Source: Lamellibrachia satsuma (taxonomy: Eukaryota; Annelida; Polychaeta; Sabellida; Siboglinidae). Taken from it: a stretch of DNA of 64,000 nt. The translations under genes were made by a program, and so were the position numbers. This document shows, one piece after another, positions 13,771 to 26,505 of the stretch. Each line of letters opens with the position of its first letter. The stretch's first letter is position 1. The notes beneath the pieces were generated by a model. The model saw nothing but the letters and a program-made list of their open reading frames with translations. It made no database searches and was not told the origin of the DNA. The stretch covers positions 6,355,536-6,419,535 of the forward strand of contig BSQZ01000018.1 in NCBI GenBank assembly GCA_033239005.1. The letters are read 5' to 3'.

Positions 13771-13774
13771 GAAC

Positions 13775-14520
13775 GCGCACGAGCCAGTCTAAGAGCATGC
13801 GCATTTGATACGGCCTGCAAAGCATGGCACAAAGTTTGTATTGCCGCCAATACTGGGATGTCCGTGAGAATCGTTAAACACGCAGTCCGCGTGTTTAATT
13901 TGGAAACGCGAAGAAGACAATGATTCAAATGGTAATTAAAATAAACGTGTCCCGCATGATCGCTTGTTTACGCTTCAAATAAAAAATAAATTGCCAATAT
14001 GGAATGCTAGGGAGCTTAAATGATGTACGTTGAATAATTATTGCGTGCAAATTCGATCCAACTTTGTTTTCCTATTATGTAAGCAATCTTCCGGTAATAT
14101 CAGCGCGTTCTTGACCGGTTGTGCAGGGCGCGCTCTTTTCCTACGGATAGACCAGTGTCATAAACTTAAAAACAACATTTTCCAAGGGCAGATTGGATGT
14201 CCCTGTTTATGCAAATTATTTTGCTTACAAATAAGCAACACGTTTACTTAGTCTGCTTTGGTATCTACAAAAGCATAATAGCGTAAAAACTAACTTCACG
14301 TGTCAAAAAAATACAGCAAACTTGTCGAAAAGCTTCATATACTTCTCCTAATCACACAATCGTCTGCACACTACGAATTTCTGGTGCGCGGGATGTCAGT
14401 ATAGCCACGCAACCTCACGTGTTGATATGAAACATCAGTACTTTGATGCTGCTACTGGTGCGTAACATATCGAAATAGGGTGTGCGTACTTATCGGCTGT
14501 GCGGTCCTACCCTACATGCG
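13775..14520. other. Sequence left of the U1-array remnant, no gene recognised
   Basis: No protein family, RNA gene or clear repeat is seen. The 73-codon open frame at 14030-14251 is unrecognised and starts after non-coding-looking sequence. Confidence 0.4.
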
Positions 14521-14524
14521 ATAT

Positions 14525-14815
14525 TATAGCACTTCAATGTTCATAAAACTAACATTCATAATGATTCGTGGCCAGCTAAACGTGTTACTGCGTATGTACG
14601 TCGGAATCACTTAGATCAAATAAGATATACTAATTCCCATCATCCATTTATTATTACTGACGAAACCACCGCTTGGCTATCTGTAGTATACATTGTACGG
14701 ACGAGATTTTATGCGACTTGTTTATTTCCCAAAAAAAGATAAACAAAATATAATAAAATATAATCACACTTTGTGGAAACATATAGATCGTTTAGCGATA
14801 TCTGATTTGCACTAC
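14525..14815. repeat. Diverged remnant of U1-array spacer (segment C)
   Basis: This matches segment C of the array unit, for example ACTGACGAAACCACCG near 14658, ACATTGTACGGACGAGATTT near 14690 and ATAGATCGTTTAGCGATAT near 14784, but with many substitutions and small insertions. It then switches abruptly to LINE sequence. The array therefore once extended left of the LINE copy that follows. Confidence 0.8.
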
Positions 14816-15861
14816 AACATGGTGACTAGTTGTGTAAAATGCTAAAACTGTTTATATAAACAACAGTAATACATTTCAGATTCTGTTTTTAAACTTACAC
14901 AAAAGACTTGATATATACATTAAACTACAGTATGAATTAAATAAAGTTGTTTTAATGGTAATGTTGCATCAGTTGAATTTTCTGGCTAAAACATTTGCCA
15001 GCATATTAGCAGTGTCATGTATTGTATTGAGGCAGATTGCCCCTCACCTTTGATGTCATGTAGAGTAGCAGTTTCATGCATTGTATAGATATATGCATAT
15101 ATGTACTGTTTGTCTTTGTGTACTTCAGTAACTTTACATTGCCTTGTTTGAGCTAAGTCTTGTGTATACAATGCTTTATATGTTCATTTTATATTCCTGT
15201 TATGCTTGAAGTGCATACCAATTGGCAATAAAATATGCCCATTACCAACCTCTATACACCATCGTTTCCTTATTCATACATCAAACGAGCTTCGGCCACA
15301 ATAAATGTCTTTACTTTCAACCCTCCATGACAGATGACATAAATACATATGTTCTGCCTGGCAATATCATCAGTAAAGTCATTGTTTATAATATGGCCTA
15401 GGTATTTACATTTCTCTTTTTCTTTCATGGTTATTGATAACAACAGGGTGAATATTTTGTTGTCCTCAAGTGTGTTATCAGTAACCACACAGAAAGATGT
15501 GTAGGCATTGTATGTTATATCAAACATATTGCTGGTTTCGGCACAACAATCGGTGAGTTTTCTCAACCCAGAAAATTAGGTGAAAAAACACAAATATCAT
15601 CAGCATACATCATATGGTTCATTATGGTGCCTGCATCTACGCAACCAATTTGTAGTTTATTCAAATTTACACTTATGTCATCCATGTAAATGTTAAAAAG
15701 ATGTGGAGAAAGGATTCCACCCTGCTTAACACCATTTGAAACAGTAAAAAATTCAGAGAAGCTACGACAGAGAAGCTACGACACCATCTGACAGTGAATT
15801 GCTGTACCAGGAACAGAGAATGAGCACAATAAAATAAGGACAGCCCCGGTCAGTTAGTTTG
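14816..15861 (-). pseudogene. Degenerate LINE fragment, copy 2, inside array spacer
   Basis: This is closely related to the LINE at 9.5-12.0 kb: FDITYNAYTSFCVVTDN and EKCKYLGHIINNDF lie at 15566-15350, and NGVKQGGILSP-coding DNA near 15720. A stretch of about 335 bp (roughly 15000-15336) is absent from the other copy and interrupts the ORF. A 13-bp duplication (GAGAAGCTACGAC) occurs near 15757-15782. The copy lacks both the endonuclease and the last ~160 bp at its 3' side. It is flanked by array spacer on both sides, and part of that spacer is present twice. Confidence 0.85.
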
Positions 15862-16275
15862 GCTATTTGTAGCATACATTGTATGGACGAGATGTTATGC
15901 GAATTGATTATTAAAAAAATGTGCAAACATATCGATCGTTTAGCGATATATGGATTGACAAAAGTTCACAAAGTATAATCATTCATCATGTTGTAAAAAC
16001 CAAATTTGCACGGAACGTATTCGTAACTTGAACGGTTGTTGCTATGTGTGACGTCAGCATCTTCTCCATCTTCAATGTGACGCCGACCGATTAATTAGAG
16101 GACATCCTAGCAGGCAATTAACCTTTACGGAATAGAAATCAGTGAATAAAAAGACAGGCTACGCCGAAACTGGCAATTTGCAACGATTGGAGAAGAGCTG
16201 ATGAAGTAGTACACGATGTCTACAGAAAACACTTTTAGCTGAGGAAAATTTGGTTTGAACCGTTTGCATTTTAGT

Positions 16276-16390
16276 AAGGGGATAGCGCGAACGCAGTCCC
16301 CCACTACCAAAAATTAGTAGTGCAATGGAAAGGCCTCGCCTTGGGGGCACCGCCATGTTGATCACGCTATCCCCTGTGCCAGGTAAGTAT
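16276..16390 (-). pseudogene. U1 snRNA copy 1, internally deleted
   Basis: The copy is 115 nt instead of 164. The 5' end, the 5' half of SL2 with the U1A loop ATTGCAC, the Sm site and SL4 are present. RNA positions 75-123 (49 nt) are missing, which removes the 3' half of SL2 and all of SL3. It also has C24G, opposing G41 in the SL1 stem, and C33A in the SL1 loop. Without a closed SL2 it is unlikely to make a working U1. It is the leftmost copy, next to the LINE, where array-edge units escape homogenisation. Confidence 0.9.
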
Positions 16391-18197
16391 GCTTGAGAGA
16401 CCGCCGCTTACAGCACTAGAGCGTTGACTGCTTAAATAAATTGTGGTGCTTCGTATGTCGAGTGAGATCACAAATATTCACAAGGTAGACTTACACATTC
16501 TGTAATTACTGCATTTCATTTATCGTTTTTATGGCGATATATTCACATGCAGCTTCGTGTCTGTCGGAGAGACCTTCATGTTGTTTTCACACTATAAGGA
16601 TATTGGCAACAGCCGCGATTTATCACTAATTATGCACGTATTGTCGCTAGGTGGCTCCTCTAATTACAATACATTCACTTCTACCCCGTCAACCAGTGCG
16701 TCCTAATACATGGATCGTTGTATATGAAGAATCTCGTTGTTGACGTGTTCAATGAAAAGAAACAATATAAAGAAAACGACCAAAACCAAGTCAAGTTTGA
16801 TGATCCCAGCTGGCGTACAATAGTTGATGTGACGTGATTGCGTCAAACATTCCCGGCTCATTGTGATTGTTATGATGTTTTTTCGTTAATACGAAGCATC
16901 TTCAAAACTATCTGATTTGCTAACAAACAATATATTTGCCCGGTTCTCAAGAATGTGCATGAATGTCTAAATAAAAATAATTCCTTACCTGGACTTGGCG
17001 CACTACACAACCCAATGCATTTTTCTGCCATGTACTTCCAATCGGTTTTATGGCACTTCGATTTTCATAAACCGCGTAGATAAAAGGTGGTGTTTCGTCT
17101 GTCATTTTTATGGAGATATATTCACAACATAAAGTTTCTTGTCTATCGTCGATAGATTGGTAACAGCTGAGATGTCTCACTAGGTATGCATTTAATGTCG
17201 TTAGGTTGCTCCTTTAAGTACAATCCATTCACCTGTGCGCCGTGAAACATTGCATCATAATACACGGATTGTTGCATATGAATAATTTCATTGTTGACGT
17301 GCTAAATAAAAAAGAAATAATAATAACGAAAGATGTGCAAGACCAAGACAAGTTTGATGAACGGTGCTGGCGTACAATAGTTGAAGTGACATCATTGCGT
17401 TAAACGTTCCCGACTCATTCTGATTGCTGTTATGTTTTTAGTTAATAAGAAGCATCTTCACAACTATCTGAATTGCCAACGAACAATAGATTTGTCAGGT
17501 TCTCAAGAATATGTATGAATGTCTAAAAACAAATAAATCCTTACCTGGGCTTGGCGCACTGCACAACCCATTGCGTTTTTATGGCATACTTGCGGTTTTA
17601 CACCCCTTCGATTTTCATAAAAGTGACATTCGTAATGATGTGTTGGCAAACTGAACGTGTTACCGCGTATGTACTTCGGAATCACTTAGACACAGTAAGA
17701 TATATTCATTTCCACAATCCATTCAATATAACTGACGAAACCACCGTTTGGGTATTTGTATTATCCATTGTACGGACGAGATTTTATACATCTTATTTTA
17801 TTTCAAAAATCAACAAGAAAACATAACCAAACTTTGTGGAAATATATAGATCGTTTAGCTATATATGGATTGATAACATTTCACAAATTATAATCATTTA
17901 TCATGTTATGAAAACCAAATTTGCAAGAAATGTATTGGTAACTTGAAAAGTTGTTGCTATGTGTGACGTCAGCATCTTCTCCATTTTCAACGTGACGCCG
18001 ACCGATTAATTAGAGGACATCCTAGCAGGCAATTAACCTATGAGGAATAGAAATCAGTGATTAAAAAGACAGGCTACGCCGAAACTGGCAATTTGCAATG
18101 ATTGGAGAAGAGCTGATGAAGTAGTACACGATGTCTACAGAAAACAGGGAAGACTTTTAGCTGAGGAAAATTTGGTTTGAACTGTTTGCATTTTAGT

Positions 18198-18244
18198 AAG
18201 GGGATAGCGCGAACGCAGTCCCCCACTACCAAAAATTACGCACC

Positions 18245-18279
<35 letters not shown>

Positions 18280-18361
18280 GCCCAACCGTAGTGCAATGGA
18301 AAGGCCTCGCCTTGGGGGCACCGCCATGGTGATCACGGTATCCCCTGTGCCAGGTAAGTAT
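18198..18361 (-). ncRNA. U1 spliceosomal snRNA, copy 2 (reference copy)
   Basis: U1 snRNA pairs with 5' splice sites and starts spliceosome assembly in the nucleus. The copy is 164 nt, the same length as human U1. The RNA begins ATACTTACCTGG, with the splice-site-pairing ACTTACCTG at 3-11. SL1 stem 23-27/38-42 pairs. Its loop 28-37 reads GATCACCATG, differing from the usual GATCACGAAG at positions 34 and 36, in the U1-70K binding site. The U1A loop ATTGCAC is at 65-71. SL3 stem TTACCC/GGGTAA (95-100/108-113) is an A-U swap relative to human. The Sm site AATTTTTGG is at 125-133. SL4 has a UUCG tetraloop at 149-152, ending CCCCTT. Seven other copies (3, 4, 5, 6, 9, 21, 24) are identical over all 164 nt. 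Confidence 0.97.
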
Positions 18362-20233
18362 GCTTGAAAGACCGCCGCTTACAGCACTAGAGCGTTGACT
18401 GCTTAAATAAAATGTGGTGTTTAGTATGTCGAGTGAGATCACAAATATTCACAAGGTAGACTTACACATTCTGTAATTACTGCATTTCATTTGTCGTTTT
18501 TATGGCGATATATTCACATGCAGCTTCGTGTCTGTCGGAGAGACCTTCATGTTGTTTTCACACTATAAGGATATTGGCAACAGCCGCGATTTATCACTAA
18601 TTATGCACGTATTGTTGCTATGTGGCTCCTCTAATTACAATACATTCACTTCTACCCCGTCAAACAGTGCGTCCTAATACATGGATCGTTGTATATGAAG
18701 AATCTCGTTGTTGACGTGTTCAATGAAAATAACCAATATAAATAAAACGACCAAAACCAAGTCAAGTTTGATGATCCCCGCTGGCGTACAATAGTTGATG
18801 TGACGTGATTGCGTCAAACGTTCCCGGCTCATTGTGATTGTTATGATGTTTTTTCGTTAATACGAAGCATCTTCAAAACTATCTGATTTGCTAACAAACA
18901 ATATATTTGCCCGGTTCTCAAGAATGTGCATGAATGTCTAAATAAAAATAATTCCTTACCTGGACTTGGCGCACTGCACAAACCAATGCTTTTTTATGCC
19001 GTGTACTTCCAATCGGTTTTATGGCACTTCGATTTTCATAAACCGCGTAGATAAAAGGTGGTGTTTCGTATGTCGAATGAGATCACATCTATTCAAAAGG
19101 GAGACTTACGCGTTCTGTAATTACTGCATTTCGTATGTCATTTTTATGGAGATATATTCACAACATAAAGTATCTTGTCTATCGCCGATATTTTCTTGTT
19201 GTTTTGACACTATGAGAATATTGGTGACGGCCGAGATGTCTCACCAGGTCTGCATTTAATGTCGCTAGGTTGCTCCTCTAAGTACAATCCATTCACCTGT
19301 GCGCCGTCAATCATTGCATCCTAATACACGGATTGTTGCATATGAATAATTTCATTGTTGACGTGCTAAATAAAAAAGAAATAATAATAACGAAATATGT
19401 GCAAGACCAAGGCAAGTTTGATGAACGGTGCTGGCGTACTATAGTTGAAGTGACATCATTGCGTTAAACGTTCCCGACTCATTCTGATTGCTGTGATGTT
19501 TTTAGTTAATAAGAAGAATCTTCACAACTATCTGAATTGCCAACGAACAATAGATTTGTCAGGTTCTCAAGAATATGCATGAATGTCTAAAAACAAATAA
19601 ATCCTTACCTGGACTTGGCGCACTGCACAACCCATTGCGTTTTTATGGCATATTTGCGGTTTTACACCCCTTCGATTTTCATAAAAGTGACATTCGTAAT
19701 GATGTGTTGGCAAACTGAACGTGTTACCGTGTATGTACTTCGGAATCACTTAGACACAGTAAGATATATTCATTTCCACAATCCATTCAATATAACTGAC
19801 GAAACCACCGTTTGGGATTTTATACATCTTCTTTTATTTCAAAAATCAACAAGAAAACATAACCAAACTTTGTGGAAATATATAGATCGTTTAGCTATAT
19901 ATGGATTGATAACATTTCACAAATTATAATCATTTATCATGTTATGAAAACCAAATTTGCAAGAAACGTATTGGTAACTTGAAAAGTTGTTGCTATGTGT
20001 GACGTCAGCATCTTCTCCATTTTCAACGTGACGCCGACCGATTAATTAGAGGACATCCTAGCAGGCAATTAACCTTTGCGGAATAGAAATCAGTGATTAA
20101 AAAGACAGGCTACGCCGAAACTGGCAATTTGCAATGATTGGAGAAGAGCTGATGAAGTAGTACACGATGTCTACAGAAAACAGGGAAGACTTTTAGCTGA
20201 GGAAAATTTGGTTTGAACTGTTTGCATTTTAGT

Positions 20234-20280
20234 AAGGGGATAGCGCGAACGCAGTCCCCCACTACCAAAAATTACGCACC

Positions 20281-20315
<35 letters not shown>

Positions 20316-20397
20316 GCCCAACCGTAGTGCAATGGAAAGGCCTCGCCTTGGGGGCACCGCCATGGTGATCACGGTATCCCCTGTGCCAGGTAAGTAT
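20234..20397 (-). ncRNA. U1 snRNA, copy 3
   Basis: 164 nt, identical to copy 2. The spacer after it (toward copy 4) is full length, whereas the one before it lacks 27 bp of segment C. Confidence 0.97.
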
Positions 20398-22296
20398 GCT
20401 TGAAAGACCGCCGCTTACAGCACTAGAGCGTTGACTGCTTAAATAAAATGTGGTGTTTCGTATGTCGAGTGAGATCACAAATATTCACAAGGTAGACTTA
20501 CACATTCTGTAATTACTGCATTTCATTTGTCGTTTTTATGGCGATATATTCACATGCAGCTTCGTGTCTGTCGGAAAGACCTTTATGTTGTTTTCACACT
20601 ATAAGGATATTGGCAACAGCCGCGATTTATCACCAATTATGCACGTATTGTTGCTAGGTGGCTCTTCTAATTACAATACATTCACTTCTACCCCGTCAAA
20701 CAGTGCGTCCTAATACATGGATCGTTGTATATGAAGAATCTCGTTGTTCACGTGTTCAATGAAAAGAACCAATATAAAGAAAACGACCAAAACCAAGTCA
20801 AGTTTGATGATCCCCGCTGGCGTTCAATAGTTGATGTGACGTGATTGCGTCAAACGTTCCGGCTCATTGTGATTGTTATGATGTTTTTTCGTTAATACGA
20901 AGCATCTTCCAAACTATCTGATTTGATAACAAACAATATATTTGCCCGGTTCTCAAGAATGTGCATGAATGTCTAAATAAAAATAATTCCTTACCTGGAC
21001 TTGGCGCACTGCACAAACCAATGCTTTTTTATGCCATGTACTTCCAATCGGTTTTATGGCACTTCGATTTTCATAAACCGCGTAGATAAAAGGTTGTGTT
21101 TCGTATGTCGAATGAGATCACATATATTCAAAAGGGAGACTTACGCGTTCTGTAATTACTGCATTTCGTATGTCATTTTTATGGAGATATATTCACAACA
21201 TAAAGTATCTTGTCTATCGCCGATATTTTCTTGTTGTTTTGACACTATGAGAATATTGGTGACGGCCGAGATGTCTCACCAGGTCTGCATTTAATGTCTC
21301 TAGGTTGCTCCTCTAAGTACAACCCATTCACCTGTGCGCCGTGAAACATTGCATCCTAATACACGGATTGTTGCATATGAATAATTTCATTGTTGACGTG
21401 CTAAATAAAAAAGAAATAATAATAACGAAATATGTGCAAGACCAAGGCAAGTTTGATGAACGGTGCTGGCGTACTATAGTTGAAGTGACATCATTGCGTT
21501 AAACGTTCCCGACTCATTCTGATTGCTGTGATGTTTTTAGTTAATAAGAAGCATCTTCACAACTATCTGAATTGCCAACGAACAATAGATTTGTCAGGTT
21601 CTCAAGAATATGCATGAATGTCTAAAAACAAATAAATCCTTACTTGGACTTGGCGCACTGCACAACCCATTGCGTTTTTATGGCATACTTGCGGTTTTAC
21701 ACCCCTTCGATTTTCATAAAAGTGACATTCGTAATGATGTGTTGGCAAACTGAACGTGTTACCGCGTATGTACTTCGGAATCACTTAGACACAGTAAGAT
21801 ATATTCATTTCCACAATCCATTCAATATAACTGACGAAACCACCGTTTGGGTATTTGTATTATCCATTATACGGCCGAGATTTTATACATCTTCTTTTAT
21901 TTCAAAAATCAACAAGAAAACATAACCAAACTTTGTGGAAATATATAGATCGTTTAGCTATATATGGATTGATAACATTTCACAAATTATAATCATTTAT
22001 CATGTTATGAAAACCAAATTTGCAAGAAACGTATTGGTAATTTGAAAGGTTGTTGCTATGTGTGACGTCAGCATCTTCTCCATTTTCAACGTGACGCCGA
22101 CCGATTAATTAGAGGACATCCTAGCACGCAATTAACCTTTGCGGAATAGAAATCAGTGAATAAAAAGACAGGCTACGCCGAAACAGTCAATTTGCAATGA
22201 TTGGAGAAGAGCTGATGAAGTAGTATACGATGTCTACAGAAAACAGGGAAGACTTTTAGCTGAGGAAAATTTGGTTTGAACTGTTTGCATTTTAGT

Positions 22297-22343
22297 AAGG
22301 GGATAGCGCGAACGCAGTCCCCCACTACCAAAAATTACGCACC

Positions 22344-22378
<35 letters not shown>

Positions 22379-22460
22379 GCCCAACCGTAGTGCAATGGAA
22401 AGGCCTCGCCTTGGGGGCACCGCCATGGTGATCACGGTATCCCCTGTGCCAGGTAAGTAT
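22297..22460 (-). ncRNA. U1 snRNA, copy 4
   Basis: 164 nt, identical to copy 2. Its 3' flank carries the left-edge variants (TTTGCATTTT, and GAGGAAAATTTGG on the plus strand). Confidence 0.97.
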
Positions 22461-24360
22461 GCTTGAAAGACCGCCGCTTACAGCACTAGAGCGTTGACTG
22501 CTTAAATAAAATGTGGTGTTTCGTATGTCGAGTGAGATCACAAATATTCACAAGGTAGACTTACACATTCTGTAATTACTGCATTTCATTTGTCGTTTTT
22601 ATGGCGATATATTCACATGCAGCTTCGTGTCTGTCGAAGAGACCTTTATGTTGTTTTCACACTATAAGGATATTGGCAACAGCCGCGATTTATCACTAAT
22701 TATGCACGTATTGTTGCTAGGTGGCTCTTCTAATTACAATACATTCACTTCTACCCCGTCAAACAGTGCGTCCTAATACATGGATCGTTGTATATGAAGA
22801 ATCTCGTTGTTCACGTGTTCAATGAAAAGAACCAATATAAAGAAAACGGCCAAAACCAAGTCAAGTTTGATGATCCCCGCTGGCGTACAATAGTTGATGT
22901 GACGTGATTGCGTCAAACGTTCCCGGCTCATTGTGATTGTTATGATGTTTTTTCGTTAATACGAAGCATCTTCAAAACTATCTGATTTGATAACAAACAA
23001 TATATTTGCCCGGTTCTCAAGAATGTGCATGTATGTCTAAATAAAAATAATTCCTTACCTGGACTTGACGCACTGCACAAACCAATGCTTTTTTATGCCA
23101 TGTACTTCCAATCGGTTTTATGGCACTTCGATTTTCATAAACCGCGTAGATAAAAGGTTGTGTTTCGTATGTCGAATGAGATCACATATATTCAAAAGGG
23201 AGACTTACGCGTTCTGTAATTACTGCATTTCGTATGTCATTTTTATGGAGATATATTCACAACATAAAGTATCTTGTCTATCGCCGATATTTTCTTGTTG
23301 TTTTGACACTATGAGAATATTGGTGACGGCCGAGATGTCTCACCAGGTCTGCATTTAATGTCGCTAGGTTGCTCCTCTAAGTACAATCCATTCACCTGTG
23401 CGCCGTGAAACATTGCATCCTAATACACGGATTGTTGCATATGAATAATTTCATTGTTGACGTGCTAAATAAAAAAGAAATAATAATAACGAAATATGTG
23501 CAAGACCAAGGCAAGTTTGATGAACGGTGCTGGCGTACTATAGTTGAAGTGACATCATTGCGTTAAACGTTCCCGACTCATTCTGATTGCTGTGATGTTT
23601 TTAGTTAATAAGAAGCATCTTCACAACTATCTGAATTGCCAACGAACAATAGATTTGTCAGGTTCTCAAGAATATGCATGAATGTCTAAAAACAAATAAA
23701 TCCTTACTTGGATTTGGCGCACTGCACAACCCATTGCGTTTTTATGGCATACTTGCGGTTTTACACCCCTTCGATTTTCATAAAAGTGACATTCGTAATG
23801 ATGTGTTGGCAAACTGAACGTGTTACCGCGTATGTATTTCGGAATCACTTAGACACAGTAAGATATATTCATTTCCACAATCCATTCAATATAACTGACG
23901 AAACCACCGTTTGGGTATTTGTATTATCCATTATACGGCCGAGATTTTATACATCTTCTTTTATTTCAAAAATCAACAAGAAAACATAACCAAACTTTGT
24001 GGAAATATATAGATCGTTTAGCTATATATGGATTGACAACATTTCACAAATTATAATCATTTATCATGTTATGAAAACCAAATTTGCAAGAAACGTATTG
24101 GTAACTTGAAAGGTTGTTGCTATGTGTGACGTCAGCATCTTCTCCATTTTCAACGTGACGCCGACCGATTAATTAGAGGACATCCTAGCAGGCAATTAGC
24201 CTTTGCGGAATAGAAATCAGTGAATAAAAAGACAGGCTACGCCGAAACTGGCAAATTGCAACGATTGGAGAAGAGCTGATGAAGTAGTACTCGATGTCTA
24301 CAGAAAACAGGGAAGACTTTTAGGTGAGGAAGAGTTGGTTTGAACTGTTTTCATTTTAGT

Positions 24361-24407
24361 AAGGGGATAGCGCGAACGCAGTCCCCCACTACCAAAAATT
24401 ACGCACC

Positions 24408-24442
<35 letters not shown>

Positions 24443-24524
24443 GCCCAACCGTAGTGCAATGGAAAGGCCTCGCCTTGGGGGCACCGCCATGGTGATCACG
24501 GTATCCCCTGTGCCAGGTAAGTAT
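24361..24524 (-). ncRNA. U1 snRNA, copy 5
   Basis: 164 nt, identical to copy 2. The spacer to its right shares several private variants with the spacer after copy 23. Confidence 0.97.
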
Positions 24525-26392
24525 GCTTGAGAGACCGCCGCTTACAGCACTAGAGCGTTGACTGCTTAAATAAAATGTGGTGTTTCGTATGTCGAGTGAG
24601 ATCACAAATATTCACAAGGTGACTTACATATTCTGTAATTACTGCATTTCATTTGTCGTTTTTATGGCGATATATTCACATGCAGCTTCGTGTCTGTCGG
24701 AGAGACCCTCATGTTGTTTTCACACTATAAGGATATTGGCAACAGCCGCGATTTATCACTAATTATGCAGGTATTGTCGCTAGGTGGCTCCTCTAATTAC
24801 AATACATTCACTTCTACCCCGTCAACCAGTGCGTCCTAATACATGGATCGTTGTATATGAAGAATCTCGTTGTTGACGTGTTCAATGAAAAGAACCAATA
24901 TAAATAAAACGACCAAAACCAAGTCAAGTTTGTTGATCCCTGCTGGCGTACAGTAGTTGATGTGACGTGACTGCGTCAAACGTTCCCGGCACATTGTGAT
25001 TGTTACGATGTTTTCTCGTTAATACGAAGCATCTTCAAAACTATCTGATTTGCTAACAAACAATATATTTGCCCGGTTCTCAAGAATGTGCATGAATGTC
25101 TAAATAAAAATAATTCCTTACCTGGACTTGGCGCAATGCACAACCCAATGCTTTTTTCTGCCATTTACTTCCAATCGGTTTTATGGCACTTCGATTTTCA
25201 CAAACCGCGTAGATAAAAGGTGGTGTTTCGTATGTCGAATGAGATCACATATATTCAAAAGGGAGACTTACGCGTTCTGTAATTACTGCATTTCGTCTGT
25301 TATTTTTATGGAGATATATTCACAACATAGAGTTTCTTGTCTATCGTCGAGATTTTCTTGTTGTTTTGACACTATGAGAATATTGGTAACGGCCGAAATT
25401 TTCTCTAGGTATGCATTTAATGTCGCTAGGTTGCTCCTCTAAGTACAATCCATTCACCTGTGCGCCGTCAATCATTGCATCCTAATACACGGATTGTTGC
25501 ATATGAATAATTTCATTGTTGACCTGCTCAATAAAAAAGAAATAATAATAACGAAATATGTGCAAGACCAAGACAGGTTTGATGAACGGTGCTGACGTAC
25601 AATAGTTGAAGTGACATCATTGCGTTAAACGTTCCCGACTCATTCTGATTGCTGTGATGTTTTTAGTTAATAAGAAGCATCTTCACAACTATCTGAATTG
25701 CCAACGAACAATAGATTTGTCAGGTTCTCAAGAATATGCATGAATGTCTAAAAACAAATAAATCCTTACTTGGACTTGGCGCACTGCACAACCCATTGCG
25801 TTTTTATGGCATATTTGCGGTTTTAGAACCCCTTCGATTTTCATAAAAGTGACATTCGTAATGATGTGTTGGCAAACTGAACGTGTTACAGTGTATGTAC
25901 TTCGGAATCACTTAGACACAGTAAGATATATTCATTTCCATAATCCATTCAATATAACTGACGAAACCACCGTTTGGGTATTTGTACTATACATTGTACT
26001 GACGAGATTTTATACGACTTCTTTTATTTCAAAAATCAACAAGAAAACATAACCAAACTTTGTGGAAATATATAAATCGTTTAGCTATATATGGATTGCT
26101 AAAATTTCACAAAGTATAATCATTTATGATGTTATGAAAACCAAATTTGCACGAAACGTATTCGTAACTTGAAAAGGTGTTGCAATGTGTGACGTCAGCA
26201 TCTTCTCCATCTTCAACGTGACGCCGAACGATTAATTACAGGACACTCTAGCAGGCAAGTAACCTTTGCGGAGCAGAAATCAGTGAATAAAAAGAGAGGC
26301 TACGCCGAAACTGGCAAATTGCAACGATTGGAGAAGAGCTGGTGAAGTAGTACACGATGTTTACAGAAAACAGGGAAGAATTTTAGCGGAGG

Positions 26393-26423
26393 AAGAGTTG
26401 GTTTGAACTGTTTTCATTTTAGT
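26393..26423 (-). terminator. Candidate 3' box of U1 (example: copy 6)
   Basis: Directly after the RNA end, all copies share ACTAAAATG followed by AAACAGTTCAAACCAA on the minus strand (with A or C at one base). The GTTCAAACC part starts about 16 nt downstream, where the metazoan snRNA 3' box (GTTT, then AAA, then AGA) is expected, but the match is only partial. Confidence 0.35.
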
Positions 26424-26470
26424 AAGGGGATAGCGCGAACGCAGTCCCCCACTACCAAAAATTACGCACC

Positions 26471-26505
<35 letters not shown>

